Assembly: GCA_033391075.1 (NCBI GenBank)
Contig: JAWPMV010000001.1
Location: 3,658,001 to 3,722,000 of the forward strand
From: Bacteroidia bacterium
Lineage (GTDB): Bacteria > Bacteroidota > Bacteroidia > J057
Length of the DNA: 64,000 bases
Direction of reading: 5' to 3'
The notes below the pieces were generated by a model, which did not search any database, was not told the origin of the DNA, and worked only from the letters and a program-made list of their open reading frames with translations. Both the position numbers and the translations under genes were made by a program. Each line of letters starts with the position of its first letter. Position 1 is the first letter of the stretch. This document shows positions 8,475-17,856 of this stretch, piece by piece.

Positions 8475-9587
8475 ATGAAAGCAATTGCCCACATATTTTT
8501 TGCAATTATTCTCCTGGGTTTTATCGCCTGCGAAGAATCAGCAGAGGTACCTGATCCCGGTACAAATCAAGGCAATGGAAATCCTAACCCCAACCCAAGT
8601 CCCAGTCCTACAAATCCTGATTGGCTAGTTCCCATAGAAGAAGTATTGGATGGGGGTCCGGGCAAAGATGGTATCCCTTCTATAGATGAGCCTGAGTTTA
8701 CAGATGTTATTGACGCGCGTTCATTTTTGTCAAACCAGGACCTGGTAGTAGGGATAAAAATCGGGAATAAGACAAAAGCCTATCCACACATGATTCTGGA
8801 TTGGCATGAGATTGTGAATGATAGTCTGAATGGGCAGTATTTTTCGCTGAATTACTGTCCCTTGACAGGTACTGCTTTTGCCTGGGATAGAAATATTAAT
8901 GGAAATGTAACCACTTTCGGAGTTTCTGGTCTATTGTATAACTCCAATCTCATTCCTTATGATAGGGAAACGGATAGCGAGTGGTCCCAATTGCTCCTGA
9001 CATCTATTCACGGGAATAATAAAGGAGTAGAAGCAGATTTGATCCAGGTGGTAGAAACCAGTTGGGAAACCTGGAGTCAAATGTACCCGGATACACGGGT
9101 GATGAATACGAATACAGGGTTTGAACGGAGATATGGCCTTTATCCTTATGGGGATTATCTGACAAACAATTCACTCATATTTCCGGTTAATCCCTTAAAC
9201 GATCTTTATCATAAAAAAGAGAGGTTCCTCGGCATCTTGCAAGGACAATTCCTCAAAGCCTATCGATTCAGTGCGGTGAATCATTCACCTATCGAAGTTC
9301 GGCCAGATTTTTTTGCAGGAATTCCTTTGGTGGTTGTTGGCAGCGAAAGCAAAAATTTTCTACTCGCCTATCAGCGTAAATTGGAGGATGGTACAGAGCT
9401 GAATCTATCTGCGGTTCAAAATGAGTTGCCGGTAGTTATGAAAGACCAGGAAGGAAATAAGTGGGATGTTTTTGGGGAAGCAGTGAGTGGACCTAGGCAA
9501 GGAACAAGATTAGTAAAAATTAAACAGACCATCGGATATTGGTTCGCTTTAGCAGCATTCTATCCAAATCCGGAAGTTTTTAGATAA
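8475..9587 (+). CDS. DUF3179-domain lipoprotein
   Basis: A 370-residue lipoprotein: signal sequence with lipobox LLGFIAC (Cys19), a proline/asparagine-rich linker (residues 30-50), then a DUF3179 domain shown by LVVGIKIGNKTKAYPHMILDWHEIVND, NYCPLTGTAFAWDR and LYNSNLIPYDRETDSEW. In most DUF3179 proteins the YCPLCGT motif has a second Cys; here it is YCPLTGT, so a CxxC pair is missing. The family is widespread in marine bacteria and uncharacterised. The terminator hairpin at 9664-9699 ends the unit. Confidence 0.85.
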   Translation: MKAIAHIFFAIILLGFIACEESAEVPDPGTNQGNGNPNPNPSPSPTNPDWLVPIEEVLDGGPGKDGIPSIDEPEFTDVIDARSFLSNQDLVVGIKIGNKTKAYPHMILDWHEIVNDSLNGQYFSLNYCPLTGTAFAWDRNINGNVTTFGVSGLLYNSNLIPYDRETDSEWSQLLLTSIHGNNKGVEADLIQVVETSWETWSQMYPDTRVMNTNTGFERRYGLYPYGDYLTNNSLIFPVNPLNDLYHKKERFLGILQGQFLKAYRFSAVNHSPIEVRPDFFAGIPLVVVGSESKNFLLAYQRKLEDGTELNLSAVQNELPVVMKDQEGNKWDVFGEAVSGPRQGTRLVKIKQTIGYWFALAAFYPNPEVFR

Positions 9588-9663
9588 AAAATCAACAAAA
9601 CCGAAAACACAAAGAGTTATTGATTTGTTTCATTAAGAATAATTAGTGAAGTGTGGTGTGAAC

Positions 9664-9707
9664 AAAGACATCGACTGTGCAAAACGGTTCGGTGTCTTTT
9701 CCTTTTT
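9664..9707 (+). terminator. Rho-independent terminator after the DUF3179 gene
   Basis: AAAGACATCGA (9664-9674) pairs with TCGGTGTCTTT (9689-9699) over 11 bp with one T-G wobble, followed by a T-rich run to 9707. It overlaps the 5' extension of the next open frame, supporting the later ATG at 9722 for that gene. Confidence 0.7.
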
Positions 9708-9710
9708 ATA

Positions 9711-9718
9711 TATATTTG
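9711..9718 (+). promoter_or_regulatory. -7 promoter box just before the deformylase-peptidase gene
   Basis: TATATTTG matches the TAnnTTTG consensus and ends 3 bp before the ATG at 9722. If used, the transcript would be leaderless. No exact -33 TTTG is present because the terminator stem occupies that region. Confidence 0.4.
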
Positions 9719-9721
9719 AGG

Positions 9722-12214
9722 ATGAAAAGAACACTCCTGTTAACAGCATTATCCCTCATCCTGTTTTTTCCACTTTTTTCCCAGGATTCATTTAGTGAAA
9801 CTGAAAAAGAATTCATCCTCTCCGGTGAGAAAGAAAGCCCTATGCGCTTGTATTTAATCACCCAAAAAGAGGATTCAACTTTACTGAGAGAAAAGTCAGC
9901 AGATGTAAGGGTGGATAAAGAGGATGAAGTACTTCAATATTTCATCCGAAGATTATACAAAACCGTTACCGACCCAAAATCAATGGGAGTAGGCATAGCC
10001 GCTCCACAAGTAGGTCTTTCGAGAAGAATCATCTGGGTACAAAGATTTGACAAAGAAGGATTTCCTTTCGAAGTATATCTCAATCCCAAAATTGTACAAT
10101 ACACCAGTTTGAGACAGGAAGGCCTGGAAGGATGTCTGAGTATTCCGGATGTGAGAGATACTGTAAATCGCGGATATGCCATCCTGATTGAATACGATAA
10201 GCTTGACGGATCTCATCATTATGAGATGATCGAAGATTTTACAGCTGTAATCTTTCAACATGAGATCGATCACCTCAATGGCATCGTATTTACCGATCAC
10301 CTGAATGAAGAGATGGAGAATGCCCAGAAAGGCAAAGTCCTGGCATCAGATAAAGCCACTGAATCAAGTATCCCACGTGCAGATGAACGCTGGCAGCAAA
10401 GAATTTCCTATAAAATGGAAATCGACATGGATGTACAGAAGGATCAGTTAAGCGGAGTTCAAAATATCGCATACACCAATCATTCACCCGATACCCTCAA
10501 TTCTGTTTTTTATCATCTTTACTTCAATGCTTTTCAACCAGGTAGTATGATGGATGTGCGTTCCAGAAGTATCCCTGATCCGGACGGTCGTGTCAGAGAT
10601 CGAATTTTTCATCTGGAAGAAGATCAGATTGGGTATCAAAAAATCAAATCTCTCAAATACCGCGGGGAAGCCATAGAGTTTAACATGCAGGGAACTATTC
10701 TGGAAGTAGAGCTCCCTTCTCCCATTTTACCTGGGGAAACGGTACAATTGGATATGGAATTTGAGGCGCAGGTTCCCCTACAAATCCGTAGAACCGGTAG
10801 AGATAATCGCGAAGGCATTGAATATTCAATGGCTCAGTGGTATCCGAAGCTGTGTGAGTATGATTATGAAGGATGGCATGCCAATCCCTATGTAGGCAGA
10901 GAATTCTATGGGGTTTGGGGAGACTTTGATGTAACCATCAATATTGATAAGAAGTACGTAGTTGCAGCTTCAGGCTATTTACAAAACCCCAATAAAATCG
11001 GGCATGGATACGAGGATGAAGGAGTTGAAATTGAGCCGGTCGAAGGGGATAAATTGAGCTGGCGTTTCATCGCCCCGAATGTACATGATTTTCTTTGGGC
11101 AGCTGATCCGGACTATCGCCATACCAAACACCAGGTCCCTGATGGTCCTATGCTTCATTTCTTTTATCAGGTGGACTCTACCCGCAACAATTGGGAGAAA
11201 CTTCCTGAAGATGCTTCAAAAGCATTTCAAATCCTGAATAAGACCTTTGGCAAATATCCCTATAAACAATACTCTGTGATCCAGGGAGGAGATGGGGGAA
11301 TGGAATATCCCATGGCGACCCTAATCACAGGATCTCGTTCTTATGGAGGTCTCCTTGGAGTTACGGTACATGAAGCCATCCATAGCTGGTATCAAATGGT
11401 ACTGGGAAGTAATGAGTCTCTCTATCCCTGGATGGACGAAGGATTCACCAGTTTTGCCAGTAGCTATGTATTGGACAAGATCAACAATAAGAATAGCCTG
11501 AATCCCTATGCGGGTTCATATTTCGGATACCAAAGCCTGGTGCAAGCCAATGCAGTTGAGCCTATGAGCATGCATTCAGATCATTATAGTCTGAATAGAG
11601 CATATATTACCTCTGCCTATTCCCGGGGAGCCATCGCGCTTAACCAACTAAGTTATATCATGGGCGAGGAGAAATTCTATCCAGCCATGCTTCGCTACTA
11701 TAATACCTGGAAATTCAAGCATCCCAATGTAACCGATTTCAAACGCGTGATGGAAAAAGAATCCGGTCTGGAACTGGATTGGTATTTTGAATACTGGATC
11801 AATAGTACGCACAATATTGACTATGAGGTCAGTACGCTGGAAGCCTTTAAAAAAGGAAGCAAGGTAAGCTTGAAGAGAGTAGGTAAAATGCCGATGCCAT
11901 TGGACATTCTTGTTACCTATAAAGATGGGAGTCAGGAGCTGATTTATATTCCCCTCGTTATGATGCGGGGCGAGAAAGAGGCTGAAGCCTGGTATGGGGA
12001 GGTAAAAAGGACGGTATTAGAAGACTGGCCCTGGACAAACGAAGAATATACCTTCACCCTCGATAAGAATCCCAAAAATATTGATCGTATTGTGATTGAT
12101 CCCAGCTACCGGGTAGCTGATATTGATCGTAAGAACAATTATTTCCCGTCAAGTAGTAGAAAAAAAGGCGGTATGTTTGGCTCAAGAATGAAGCGAGAAG
12201 AGATACGGGAATAA
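9722..12214 (+). CDS. Exported fusion: peptide deformylase + M1 aminopeptidase
   Basis: An 830-residue two-enzyme protein, counting from the ATG at 9722 (an upstream in-frame ATG lies in the terminator). The signal peptide is MKRTLLLTALSLILFFPLFSQ. Residues about 38-205 are a peptide deformylase with all three motifs: GVGIAAPQ (89-96), EGCLS (136-140, metal ligand Cys138) and QHEIDH (179-184, His180, Glu181, His184). Residues about 215-770 are a gluzincin M1 peptidase with GGMEYP (525-530), HEAIH (550-554) and Glu573, exactly the HExxH-X18-E spacing. Both active sites look intact. The pair could deformylate and then trim formyl-Met peptides outside the cytoplasm; this role is inference. Confidence 0.85.
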   Translation: MKRTLLLTALSLILFFPLFSQDSFSETEKEFILSGEKESPMRLYLITQKEDSTLLREKSADVRVDKEDEVLQYFIRRLYKTVTDPKSMGVGIAAPQVGLSRRIIWVQRFDKEGFPFEVYLNPKIVQYTSLRQEGLEGCLSIPDVRDTVNRGYAILIEYDKLDGSHHYEMIEDFTAVIFQHEIDHLNGIVFTDHLNEEMENAQKGKVLASDKATESSIPRADERWQQRISYKMEIDMDVQKDQLSGVQNIAYTNHSPDTLNSVFYHLYFNAFQPGSMMDVRSRSIPDPDGRVRDRIFHLEEDQIGYQKIKSLKYRGEAIEFNMQGTILEVELPSPILPGETVQLDMEFEAQVPLQIRRTGRDNREGIEYSMAQWYPKLCEYDYEGWHANPYVGREFYGVWGDFDVTINIDKKYVVAASGYLQNPNKIGHGYEDEGVEIEPVEGDKLSWRFIAPNVHDFLWAADPDYRHTKHQVPDGPMLHFFYQVDSTRNNWEKLPEDASKAFQILNKTFGKYPYKQYSVIQGGDGGMEYPMATLITGSRSYGGLLGVTVHEAIHSWYQMVLGSNESLYPWMDEGFTSFASSYVLDKINNKNSLNPYAGSYFGYQSLVQANAVEPMSMHSDHYSLNRAYITSAYSRGAIALNQLSYIMGEEKFYPAMLRYYNTWKFKHPNVTDFKRVMEKESGLELDWYFEYWINSTHNIDYEVSTLEAFKKGSKVSLKRVGKMPMPLDILVTYKDGSQELIYIPLVMMRGEKEAEAWYGEVKRTVLEDWPWTNEEYTFTLDKNPKNIDRIVIDPSYRVADIDRKNNYFPSSSRKKGGMFGSRMKREEIRE

Positions 12215-12248
12215 AAGATTTTTTATAAACGCATGATGCAATGCTTTA

Positions 12249-12280
12249 GGGGTCGATTAAGATCGGCCCCTATTTTTTTT
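12249..12280 (+). terminator. Rho-independent terminator between convergent genes
   Basis: GGGGTCGAT (12249-12257), loop TAAG, ATCGGCCCC (12262-12270) form a 9-bp stem with one T-G wobble, followed by TATTTTTTTT. It terminates the deformylase-peptidase gene; the T run touches the stop codon of the convergent beta-lactamase. Confidence 0.85.
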
Positions 12281-13115
12281 ACATCAGTTCGAGGGCTTCT
12301 AAACTCACATCGATACGATGATTGACGAAGTCTCCAATATTTTCCTGATCCAGAGGTTGAATATGTGTGGCGAAATAGAGGATACGATCCCCTTTCTCCA
12401 TTCTTCCTACGTACCAACCCATATTTATTCCGCCATCTATTGACCAACCACTTTTGGCATAAAGTGGATCCTCTGACTTCCCTTCCACCCGCATAATCTT
12501 TTTGAGTATTTCCACGAACTTTTCTTCCACCTTTAATTTCCCTTCAAAAATCCGCTGCAGAAAATCAATCTGTTGAAATGGGCTAATCCGGGAGTCCCCC
12601 ATGAGCCAAAAGGTATCCAAACTTTCCTCATCAAAGACCATCTCTTTATACTCCATTTTGTCTACCCAATGCCTCATTTGTTTTACTCCCACTTCTCTTG
12701 CCAAATGCTGATAACAAGGCACACAGGAAACCTGAAAGGCACGAGCCAGATTCATATCTTCTTCCCATACATCCAGGGCCTTCTCTTCCCCATCCCAGTA
12801 GAACATACTCGTTTCATCTTTCACCACTCCCGTACTCAAACCTACCAGGCTATTAGCGATCTTGAAGGTTGATGCAGGTAAGTAGCCCGATTCACTATAG
12901 GATTTATCATTGCCATAGTAGGTATTCTGATCAGGATCATAAATCAAGATTCCTCCAAAAACATTCCTTGCCTTCAACAGACTGTCAAAGGCAGGCATTT
13001 CTTCGAATTTCATTTGGCTGGAGATTTCCATAGATTTCATCTCATCTTTCTTCTTCTCTTCCTGACAGGAAAATAAGAAAAAGATTATCAGGCTTAGGGC
13101 TGCTATTTTATACAA
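12279..13115 (-). CDS. Class D (OXA-type) beta-lactamase lipoprotein
   Basis: A 278-residue protein with a lipoprotein signal (lipobox FLFSC, Cys17). Class D motifs are clear: Ser82-Thr-Phe-Lys85 (nucleophile and the Lys that is carboxylated), Ser130-Cys-Val132, Trp170 in DTFWLMG, and Lys221-Ser-Gly223 in YAKSGWSIDGG. The usual YGN motif is replaced by Tyr156-Lys-Glu158. It is likely a periplasmic penicillin-hydrolysing or penicillin-binding enzyme anchored in a membrane. It stands alone, without mobile-element neighbours, so it looks like an intrinsic chromosomal gene. Hydrolysis spectrum cannot be predicted. Confidence 0.85.
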   Translation of the reverse strand: MYKIAALSLIIFFLFSCQEEKKKDEMKSMEISSQMKFEEMPAFDSLLKARNVFGGILIYDPDQNTYYGNDKSYSESGYLPASTFKIANSLVGLSTGVVKDETSMFYWDGEEKALDVWEEDMNLARAFQVSCVPCYQHLAREVGVKQMRHWVDKMEYKEMVFDEESLDTFWLMGDSRISPFQQIDFLQRIFEGKLKVEEKFVEILKKIMRVEGKSEDPLYAKSGWSIDGGINMGWYVGRMEKGDRILYFATHIQPLDQENIGDFVNHRIDVSLEALELM

Positions 13116-13166
13116 TTTGAGTAATTTTCAGGCTTAATCTCAGGATCCAAATTTAGGTATTTATCC

Positions 13167-13916
13167 ATGAATTTCTACTACTGCCTGCTCGCTGCCTGGT
13201 CCCTACTTGCGATTATTATTTTGCTGGTTCTTTTGTTTACAAAACTGATTGCTCCTTATGGGAGACACAATCATTTGAAAAGCAAAATGACCATCGCCAA
13301 TCACTGGGGATGGTTCTGGATGGAATTGCCGGCTTTGGTCTTGTTTCCATTAATTACCTGGATCGGTCCTTCTACAAAATCCTCCTTCCTCTATTTATTG
13401 CTCGGGCTTTGGGTTCTCCACTATTTCAACAGAAGTATACTATTTCCTTTTCGACTAATAAGTCAGGGAAAACAAATGCCTTTGCTTATTCTCATTTCGG
13501 CCTTGCTTTTCAATGCCACAAATGGATTTTTCAATGGCTATTATCTGGGCTTTCTGGGAGAAAGTCAATCCCTGGATTTTAGCTTAAACCAAATACTAGG
13601 GCTTCTCCTATTTTTTGGAGGTTTCTTCATCAACCTTCAGGCAGATCAAATACTTATCAAGCTCAGGAAAAAGGGCAAAGGATATCAAATTCCCCAAAAG
13701 GGTCTATATCCTTTTATTTCCTGCCCAAATTACTTGGGAGAAATAATGGAATGGACAGGCTTTGCTTTATTGGCCTGGAATCCGGCTGCAGCAAGTTTTG
13801 CACTCTGGACCTTCTGCAATTTATTTCCTCGCGCACTCACTCACCACAAATGGTATCAAGAAAAGTTCCCGACTTATCCCGCATCGCGAAAAGCCATTAT
13901 TCCTTTTTTGATATAA
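13167..13916 (+). CDS. Steroid 5-alpha-reductase-family membrane protein
   Basis: A 249-residue polytopic membrane protein of about six helices. Its C-terminus carries the family signature: LHYFNRSILFPFR near residue 90, IPQKGLYPFISCPNYLGE (about 176-193) and HHKWYQEKFPTYPASRKAIIPF at the end. The family reduces enone double bonds with NADPH, on steroids in eukaryotes; bacterial substrates are mostly unknown. It converges on the MsbA-type gene with a 15-bp gap. Family assignment is good; the substrate is not known. Confidence 0.8.
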   Translation: MNFYYCLLAAWSLLAIIILLVLLFTKLIAPYGRHNHLKSKMTIANHWGWFWMELPALVLFPLITWIGPSTKSSFLYLLLGLWVLHYFNRSILFPFRLISQGKQMPLLILISALLFNATNGFFNGYYLGFLGESQSLDFSLNQILGLLLFFGGFFINLQADQILIKLRKKGKGYQIPQKGLYPFISCPNYLGEIMEWTGFALLAWNPAAASFALWTFCNLFPRALTHHKWYQEKFPTYPASRKAIIPFLI

Positions 13917-13931
13917 CTTCAAAAAAATAAT

Positions 13932-15707
13932 CTATATCCGGGATTGATAGGTATGCAGATCAAAATAACGCCCTTGCTTTGCCATCAATTCATCATGGCT
14001 TCCTCTTTCGGCTATTTTACCTTCTTCTATCACCAGGATTTGATCAGCTTTACGAATGGTACTCAAACGGTGAGCAATGACAAAGGTAGTTCTCCCTTTG
14101 AGTAACTCAGTCAAACTCTGTTGGATAAATTTCTCACTCTGATTGTCCAGGTTTGAAGTAGCTTCGTCAAGGATAAGTATACGCGGATTGGCCAGGATCG
14201 CTCTTGCAATGGTAATTCTTTGCCTTTGTCCACCAGAAAGCTTCACTCCTCTTTCCCCAATCAAGGTTTCCAGTCCCTCCTCAAAACGATCTGCGAATTC
14301 ATGTACATAGGCTGCTATGACCGCATTTTCGATTTCATCTGTGGTCGCTGAAGGACGTGAGAAGAGAATGTTTTCTCGTATGGTCCCTTCAAACAAAAAG
14401 TCATCCTGCAAAACCACCCCGAGTTGAGAACGGTAGGATTCTAAATTGATGCTTGAGAGATCGATTCCATCGACTGTAATGGTCCCGGAATCGGGATTTA
14501 AGAAAGAAGCTGCTAATCCGGCGATGGTTGTCTTTCCGGAACCAGAAGTCCCTACCAAGGCTATGGTAGAGCCTGCAGGAGCATCAAGATTTATGTCAGT
14601 CAATACCTCTTTACCTTCATCATAGGAGAAATGAACATCCGAAAAAATAATATCTCCTTTGATTTCGCCAATCTTATATGTCCGATTCGGGTCATCATCT
14701 TCGGTTTTCATTTGCAATAATTCTTCTGTCCGATCCAGTCCGGCAAGGGCATCTGTCAGCTGGCTACCGATATTTCCGATCTGAACAATAGGAAATACCA
14801 TAAGGGCGAGTATACCCATATAGGCAAGCAAATCCCCTTCAGTCATATTCTCTGCAATCAAATCCGGAGTAGCCAATAAAAGAATCAAGACAGTCGCTAA
14901 TCCAATCAGAAAAGTTGCCATACTGGTAACAAAACTGGTGGTAGTCAGAGAGCTTTTGATGTTTTCATAAATTCGGAGCACACCGGATTTAAATACTTGA
15001 ATCTCCTGTTCCTCCGCATGAAATCCTTTGATTACCCGTATGCCACCCATTGACTCTGTCAGACGTCCGTTGACTTCTGCCTGAATCTTTCCCCTCTCCC
15101 GGAAGATAGGTCGAATCCTTCCAAAAGCGCGAAAAGATATAACGCCAAAAATGATCAAAGGAACCAAGGCGACAAAGGTAACTTTCGCATTGATGTAAAT
15201 GAGGAAAACAAAGGCTCCGACAGCCGTAATACTGCCTCCGATCAATTGGGTAAAACCTGTTCCGACCAGATTCCGAACCCCTTCCACATCCGTCATCACC
15301 CGGGAGACCAGACTCCCCGATTGGGTATTATCATAGAATTTGGTTGGCAATTTTATAATATGCTGCTGCACCCGAGAACGCAGTTCTGCAATCAGGTACT
15401 GAGCTTCTACGCTCAATAGTTTAACCAAATAATAAGAAGTAACGGCCTGTATAGAAATGGCAATCAAAATCGCTGCCAAAAGGGGGTAGAGTAATTCGGT
15501 ATTGCCCATTCCTACTACCTCATCTATGATGTATTTAGGTGCTATAGGCAAAACAAAGCCGGCAGCTCGACTTATCAATACCAAAAAAAGCCCGAAGCCC
15601 AGCAGCCGCCTACGCGGCCAAATATAGGTTTTAAATGCGGCTTTGAGGTTACTTCTGGGTTTCGCTTTCTTTTGCTCAGTTTTCTTAGCTTCTAGTGTTT
15701 CAGCCAT
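13932..15707 (-). CDS. MsbA/LmrA-type ABC exporter (half transporter)
   Basis: A 591-residue fused half-transporter. Residues about 35-330 form six transmembrane helices (ABC_membrane); the C-terminal ATPase has Walker A GTSGSGKTT, signature LSGGQRQR, Walker B ILILDEATS and the H-loop IAHRLSTI. Order and length are typical of MsbA-like lipid or drug exporters acting as homodimers. The N-terminal 30 residues are charged and lysine-rich. Without a specific neighbour the substrate (lipid A, drug or other) cannot be assigned. Confidence 0.85.
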   Translation of the reverse strand: MAETLEAKKTEQKKAKPRSNLKAAFKTYIWPRRRLLGFGLFLVLISRAAGFVLPIAPKYIIDEVVGMGNTELLYPLLAAILIAISIQAVTSYYLVKLLSVEAQYLIAELRSRVQQHIIKLPTKFYDNTQSGSLVSRVMTDVEGVRNLVGTGFTQLIGGSITAVGAFVFLIYINAKVTFVALVPLIIFGVISFRAFGRIRPIFRERGKIQAEVNGRLTESMGGIRVIKGFHAEEQEIQVFKSGVLRIYENIKSSLTTTSFVTSMATFLIGLATVLILLLATPDLIAENMTEGDLLAYMGILALMVFPIVQIGNIGSQLTDALAGLDRTEELLQMKTEDDDPNRTYKIGEIKGDIIFSDVHFSYDEGKEVLTDINLDAPAGSTIALVGTSGSGKTTIAGLAASFLNPDSGTITVDGIDLSSINLESYRSQLGVVLQDDFLFEGTIRENILFSRPSATTDEIENAVIAAYVHEFADRFEEGLETLIGERGVKLSGGQRQRITIARAILANPRILILDEATSNLDNQSEKFIQQSLTELLKGRTTFVIAHRLSTIRKADQILVIEEGKIAERGSHDELMAKQGRYFDLHTYQSRI

Positions 15708-15880
15708 TTTATGGTGTTAAATAGGAGTTTCGGTTTCTGTGTATGCTTGACACAGTGCGGGAAAAAACGTGACAGATAGAATTCCCGTTTTTGCATAGAT
15801 TCCTTCTCCTGATTTGCCTCTCGCAGACTTTTTTAGGAGATTGAATACTATTAATCAGGAAGTTCGAAAAAGATTTCAGT

Positions 15881-16297
15881 ATGGCAAAATTAAAGACACA
15901 TGTAACGAATCAGGATGTCATCGCATACGTCGAAGCAATCGATCATGAGCGAAAAAAAGCAGAAGCTTTTCAAATCCTGGATATGATGAAAGAGATCACA
16001 GGAATGGAGCCTCGGATGTGGGGACCTTCCATCATTGGATTTGGGTCTTATCATTATAAATATGAAAGCGGGCATGAAGGAGATGCAGCCTTACTTTCTT
16101 TTTCCCCCCGCAAAGCAAAGCATGTTCTATATGTACTGAACCAATTTGAGGGACAGGAAGCCCTATTGGAAAAGGTCGGGAAGTACAAAACCGGAAGAGT
16201 ATGCCTGTATATTAACAAATTGGCAGATATAGACTTTGAAGTACTTCGAGAGATTTGCAAATCCGCATTTGAGCATGCAAAACAACAACACACTTAG
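15881..16297 (+). CDS. DUF1801-domain protein
   Basis: A 138-residue cytoplasmic protein with a DUF1801 (YdhG-like) domain: MWGPSIIGFGSYHYKYES at about residues 46-63, then ALLSFSPRKAKHVLYVL and ALLEKVGKYKTGRVCLYINKL. The fold resembles frataxin-like/YdhG proteins; no activity is established. It is 18 bp upstream of the serine hydrolase at 16316 on the same strand and may share its transcript. Confidence 0.8.
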   Translation: MAKLKTHVTNQDVIAYVEAIDHERKKAEAFQILDMMKEITGMEPRMWGPSIIGFGSYHYKYESGHEGDAALLSFSPRKAKHVLYVLNQFEGQEALLEKVGKYKTGRVCLYINKLADIDFEVLREICKSAFEHAKQQHT

Positions 16298-16315
16298 CCT
16301 ATCTCAAATATAAAT

Positions 16316-17767
16316 ATGAAACAACTATCTACTTTCATTGTGGCTTTGCTGCTATTAGGCAGCTCATTCGCCCAACAAAAAGAAACCTACGATTACACAC
16401 GGGCCAACAGAGACATGGTGAGCCATGGAGTTCAGGCCATCCTCATGTGTAATGGACTCTTTACCTCTGAAAGAAGCCTTGAGCAGGTTTTTTCTCAGGA
16501 ATTAGCTTATCTACCCCAGCCGGTAGGTACAGCCAGAGGAGGTGATTATCAGGTGGATTGGGAAAGAAAAACCGTATCCATCGGTGTACCCGGTGGGACT
16601 CCCGTTATGCGAGCTGTATTTAGAGAAGGTATCGGCTGCATCATACTTGCCCCGGACCAGACCTTTGAAGATATCCCTGATTTACCGGAACAAAGCCTTC
16701 CCATCCTGGCCGGTGATCCTGCAGAAATCGATTGGCCTATGGGAGATCAAAATGCCCACAAGGAAATTCCCAAAATGGTGGATAAAGAGGCATTGGCAGC
16801 TGCCTCTGATTGGGCATTTGAGCGGGAAAGTTCCGAGCAGGTAAGTCTGAGTCTGATTGTTATGCATAAAGGAAAAATCATTCATGAGCGTTATGCAGAG
16901 GGCGTAAATATGTTTACCAAAACCCGTACCTGGTCCACAGCCAAAAGCATAGCTGTAAGCCTGATCGGGATGATGGTAGATCAAGGAAAAATGAATCTGG
17001 ATGAACCTCTGGGACTTGATTGGTTACCTAAAGGGAGAGATCCGGAAACTGATCCCAGAAATAAAATTACCTTACGCCATGTACTCAATATGTCCAGCGG
17101 TTTGTATACCGTCGATAATGGTCGAATGGAATATGCTACCGGTTCCGGGCTTTCATACTGGGCAGGAGCCAGCTCTATCAATGGAGCTCGGAATCGTGGC
17201 CTGATCCGTGAACCTGGCAGCCATTGGGATTATGAAAATTATGATACCATTTTGGGTGTAGTGGCAATGAAAAAAGCCCTGGGTGGTGATTCAAAAACCT
17301 ATATCGAATTTCCACGCAAAGCCCTATTAGATAAACTGGGAATGAGAAATACCTTTTTGAGTACAGATAGATTTGGCGATTTTATATTGAGTAGTCAGGT
17401 CTATACCAATGCTCGCGATTTGGCGCGATTTGGTCAATTGTACTTACAGGGAGGTGTTTGGAAAGGAGAAAGGTTAATCTCTGAAGATTGGATCGAATTC
17501 GTTCGAACTCCTGCTCCATCCACTGCAAAAATTGGGAATATGTATGGCGGCCAGTGGTGGTTGGTTCCGGATAGTAGAAATGATGTTCCAAAGACGGCCT
17601 ATTCTACTGCGGGGAATCGTGGTCAATATGTTATTGTGGTCCCCGAATATGATCTGGTAATTGTACGCCGAGGACTTGATTATGGACGCCAGGGTTTCAA
17701 TCGATGGGACCTGACCCGAGAAGTTCTCAAAGCTTTTCCAGAAAAGGCAACTTCTGACAATGATTAA
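16316..17767 (+). CDS. Exported serine hydrolase, class C beta-lactamase family
   Basis: A 483-residue protein with a signal peptide (MKQLSTFIVALLLLGSSFAQ). After a roughly 150-residue N-terminal region comes a beta-lactamase/DD-peptidase-like domain with Ser207-Thr-Ala-Lys210 (SxxK nucleophile) and Tyr306-Glu-Asn308 (YxN); the third motif is probably the TAGNRGQY segment near residue 428. Such proteins are often esterases or peptidases rather than true beta-lactamases. A strong terminator follows (17799-17823). Confidence 0.8.
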   Translation: MKQLSTFIVALLLLGSSFAQQKETYDYTRANRDMVSHGVQAILMCNGLFTSERSLEQVFSQELAYLPQPVGTARGGDYQVDWERKTVSIGVPGGTPVMRAVFREGIGCIILAPDQTFEDIPDLPEQSLPILAGDPAEIDWPMGDQNAHKEIPKMVDKEALAAASDWAFERESSEQVSLSLIVMHKGKIIHERYAEGVNMFTKTRTWSTAKSIAVSLIGMMVDQGKMNLDEPLGLDWLPKGRDPETDPRNKITLRHVLNMSSGLYTVDNGRMEYATGSGLSYWAGASSINGARNRGLIREPGSHWDYENYDTILGVVAMKKALGGDSKTYIEFPRKALLDKLGMRNTFLSTDRFGDFILSSQVYTNARDLARFGQLYLQGGVWKGERLISEDWIEFVRTPAPSTAKIGNMYGGQWWLVPDSRNDVPKTAYSTAGNRGQYVIVVPEYDLVIVRRGLDYGRQGFNRWDLTREVLKAFPEKATSDND

Positions 17768-17798
17768 TTAGGCATAAAGCCTGATAGAGAAATATATG

Positions 17799-17831
17799 AA
17801 TGGAAGGATCTTCTCCTTCCATTTTTTATTT
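17799..17831 (+). terminator. Rho-independent terminator after the serine hydrolase
   Basis: AATGGAAGGA (17799-17808), loop TCTTC, TCCTTCCATT (17814-17823): a perfect 10-bp stem followed by TTTTATTTT. It lies in front of the true start of the next gene (17857), excluding an upstream ATG at 17800. Confidence 0.85.
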
Positions 17832-17856
17832 TATACTCAATACACCTACACCACCC

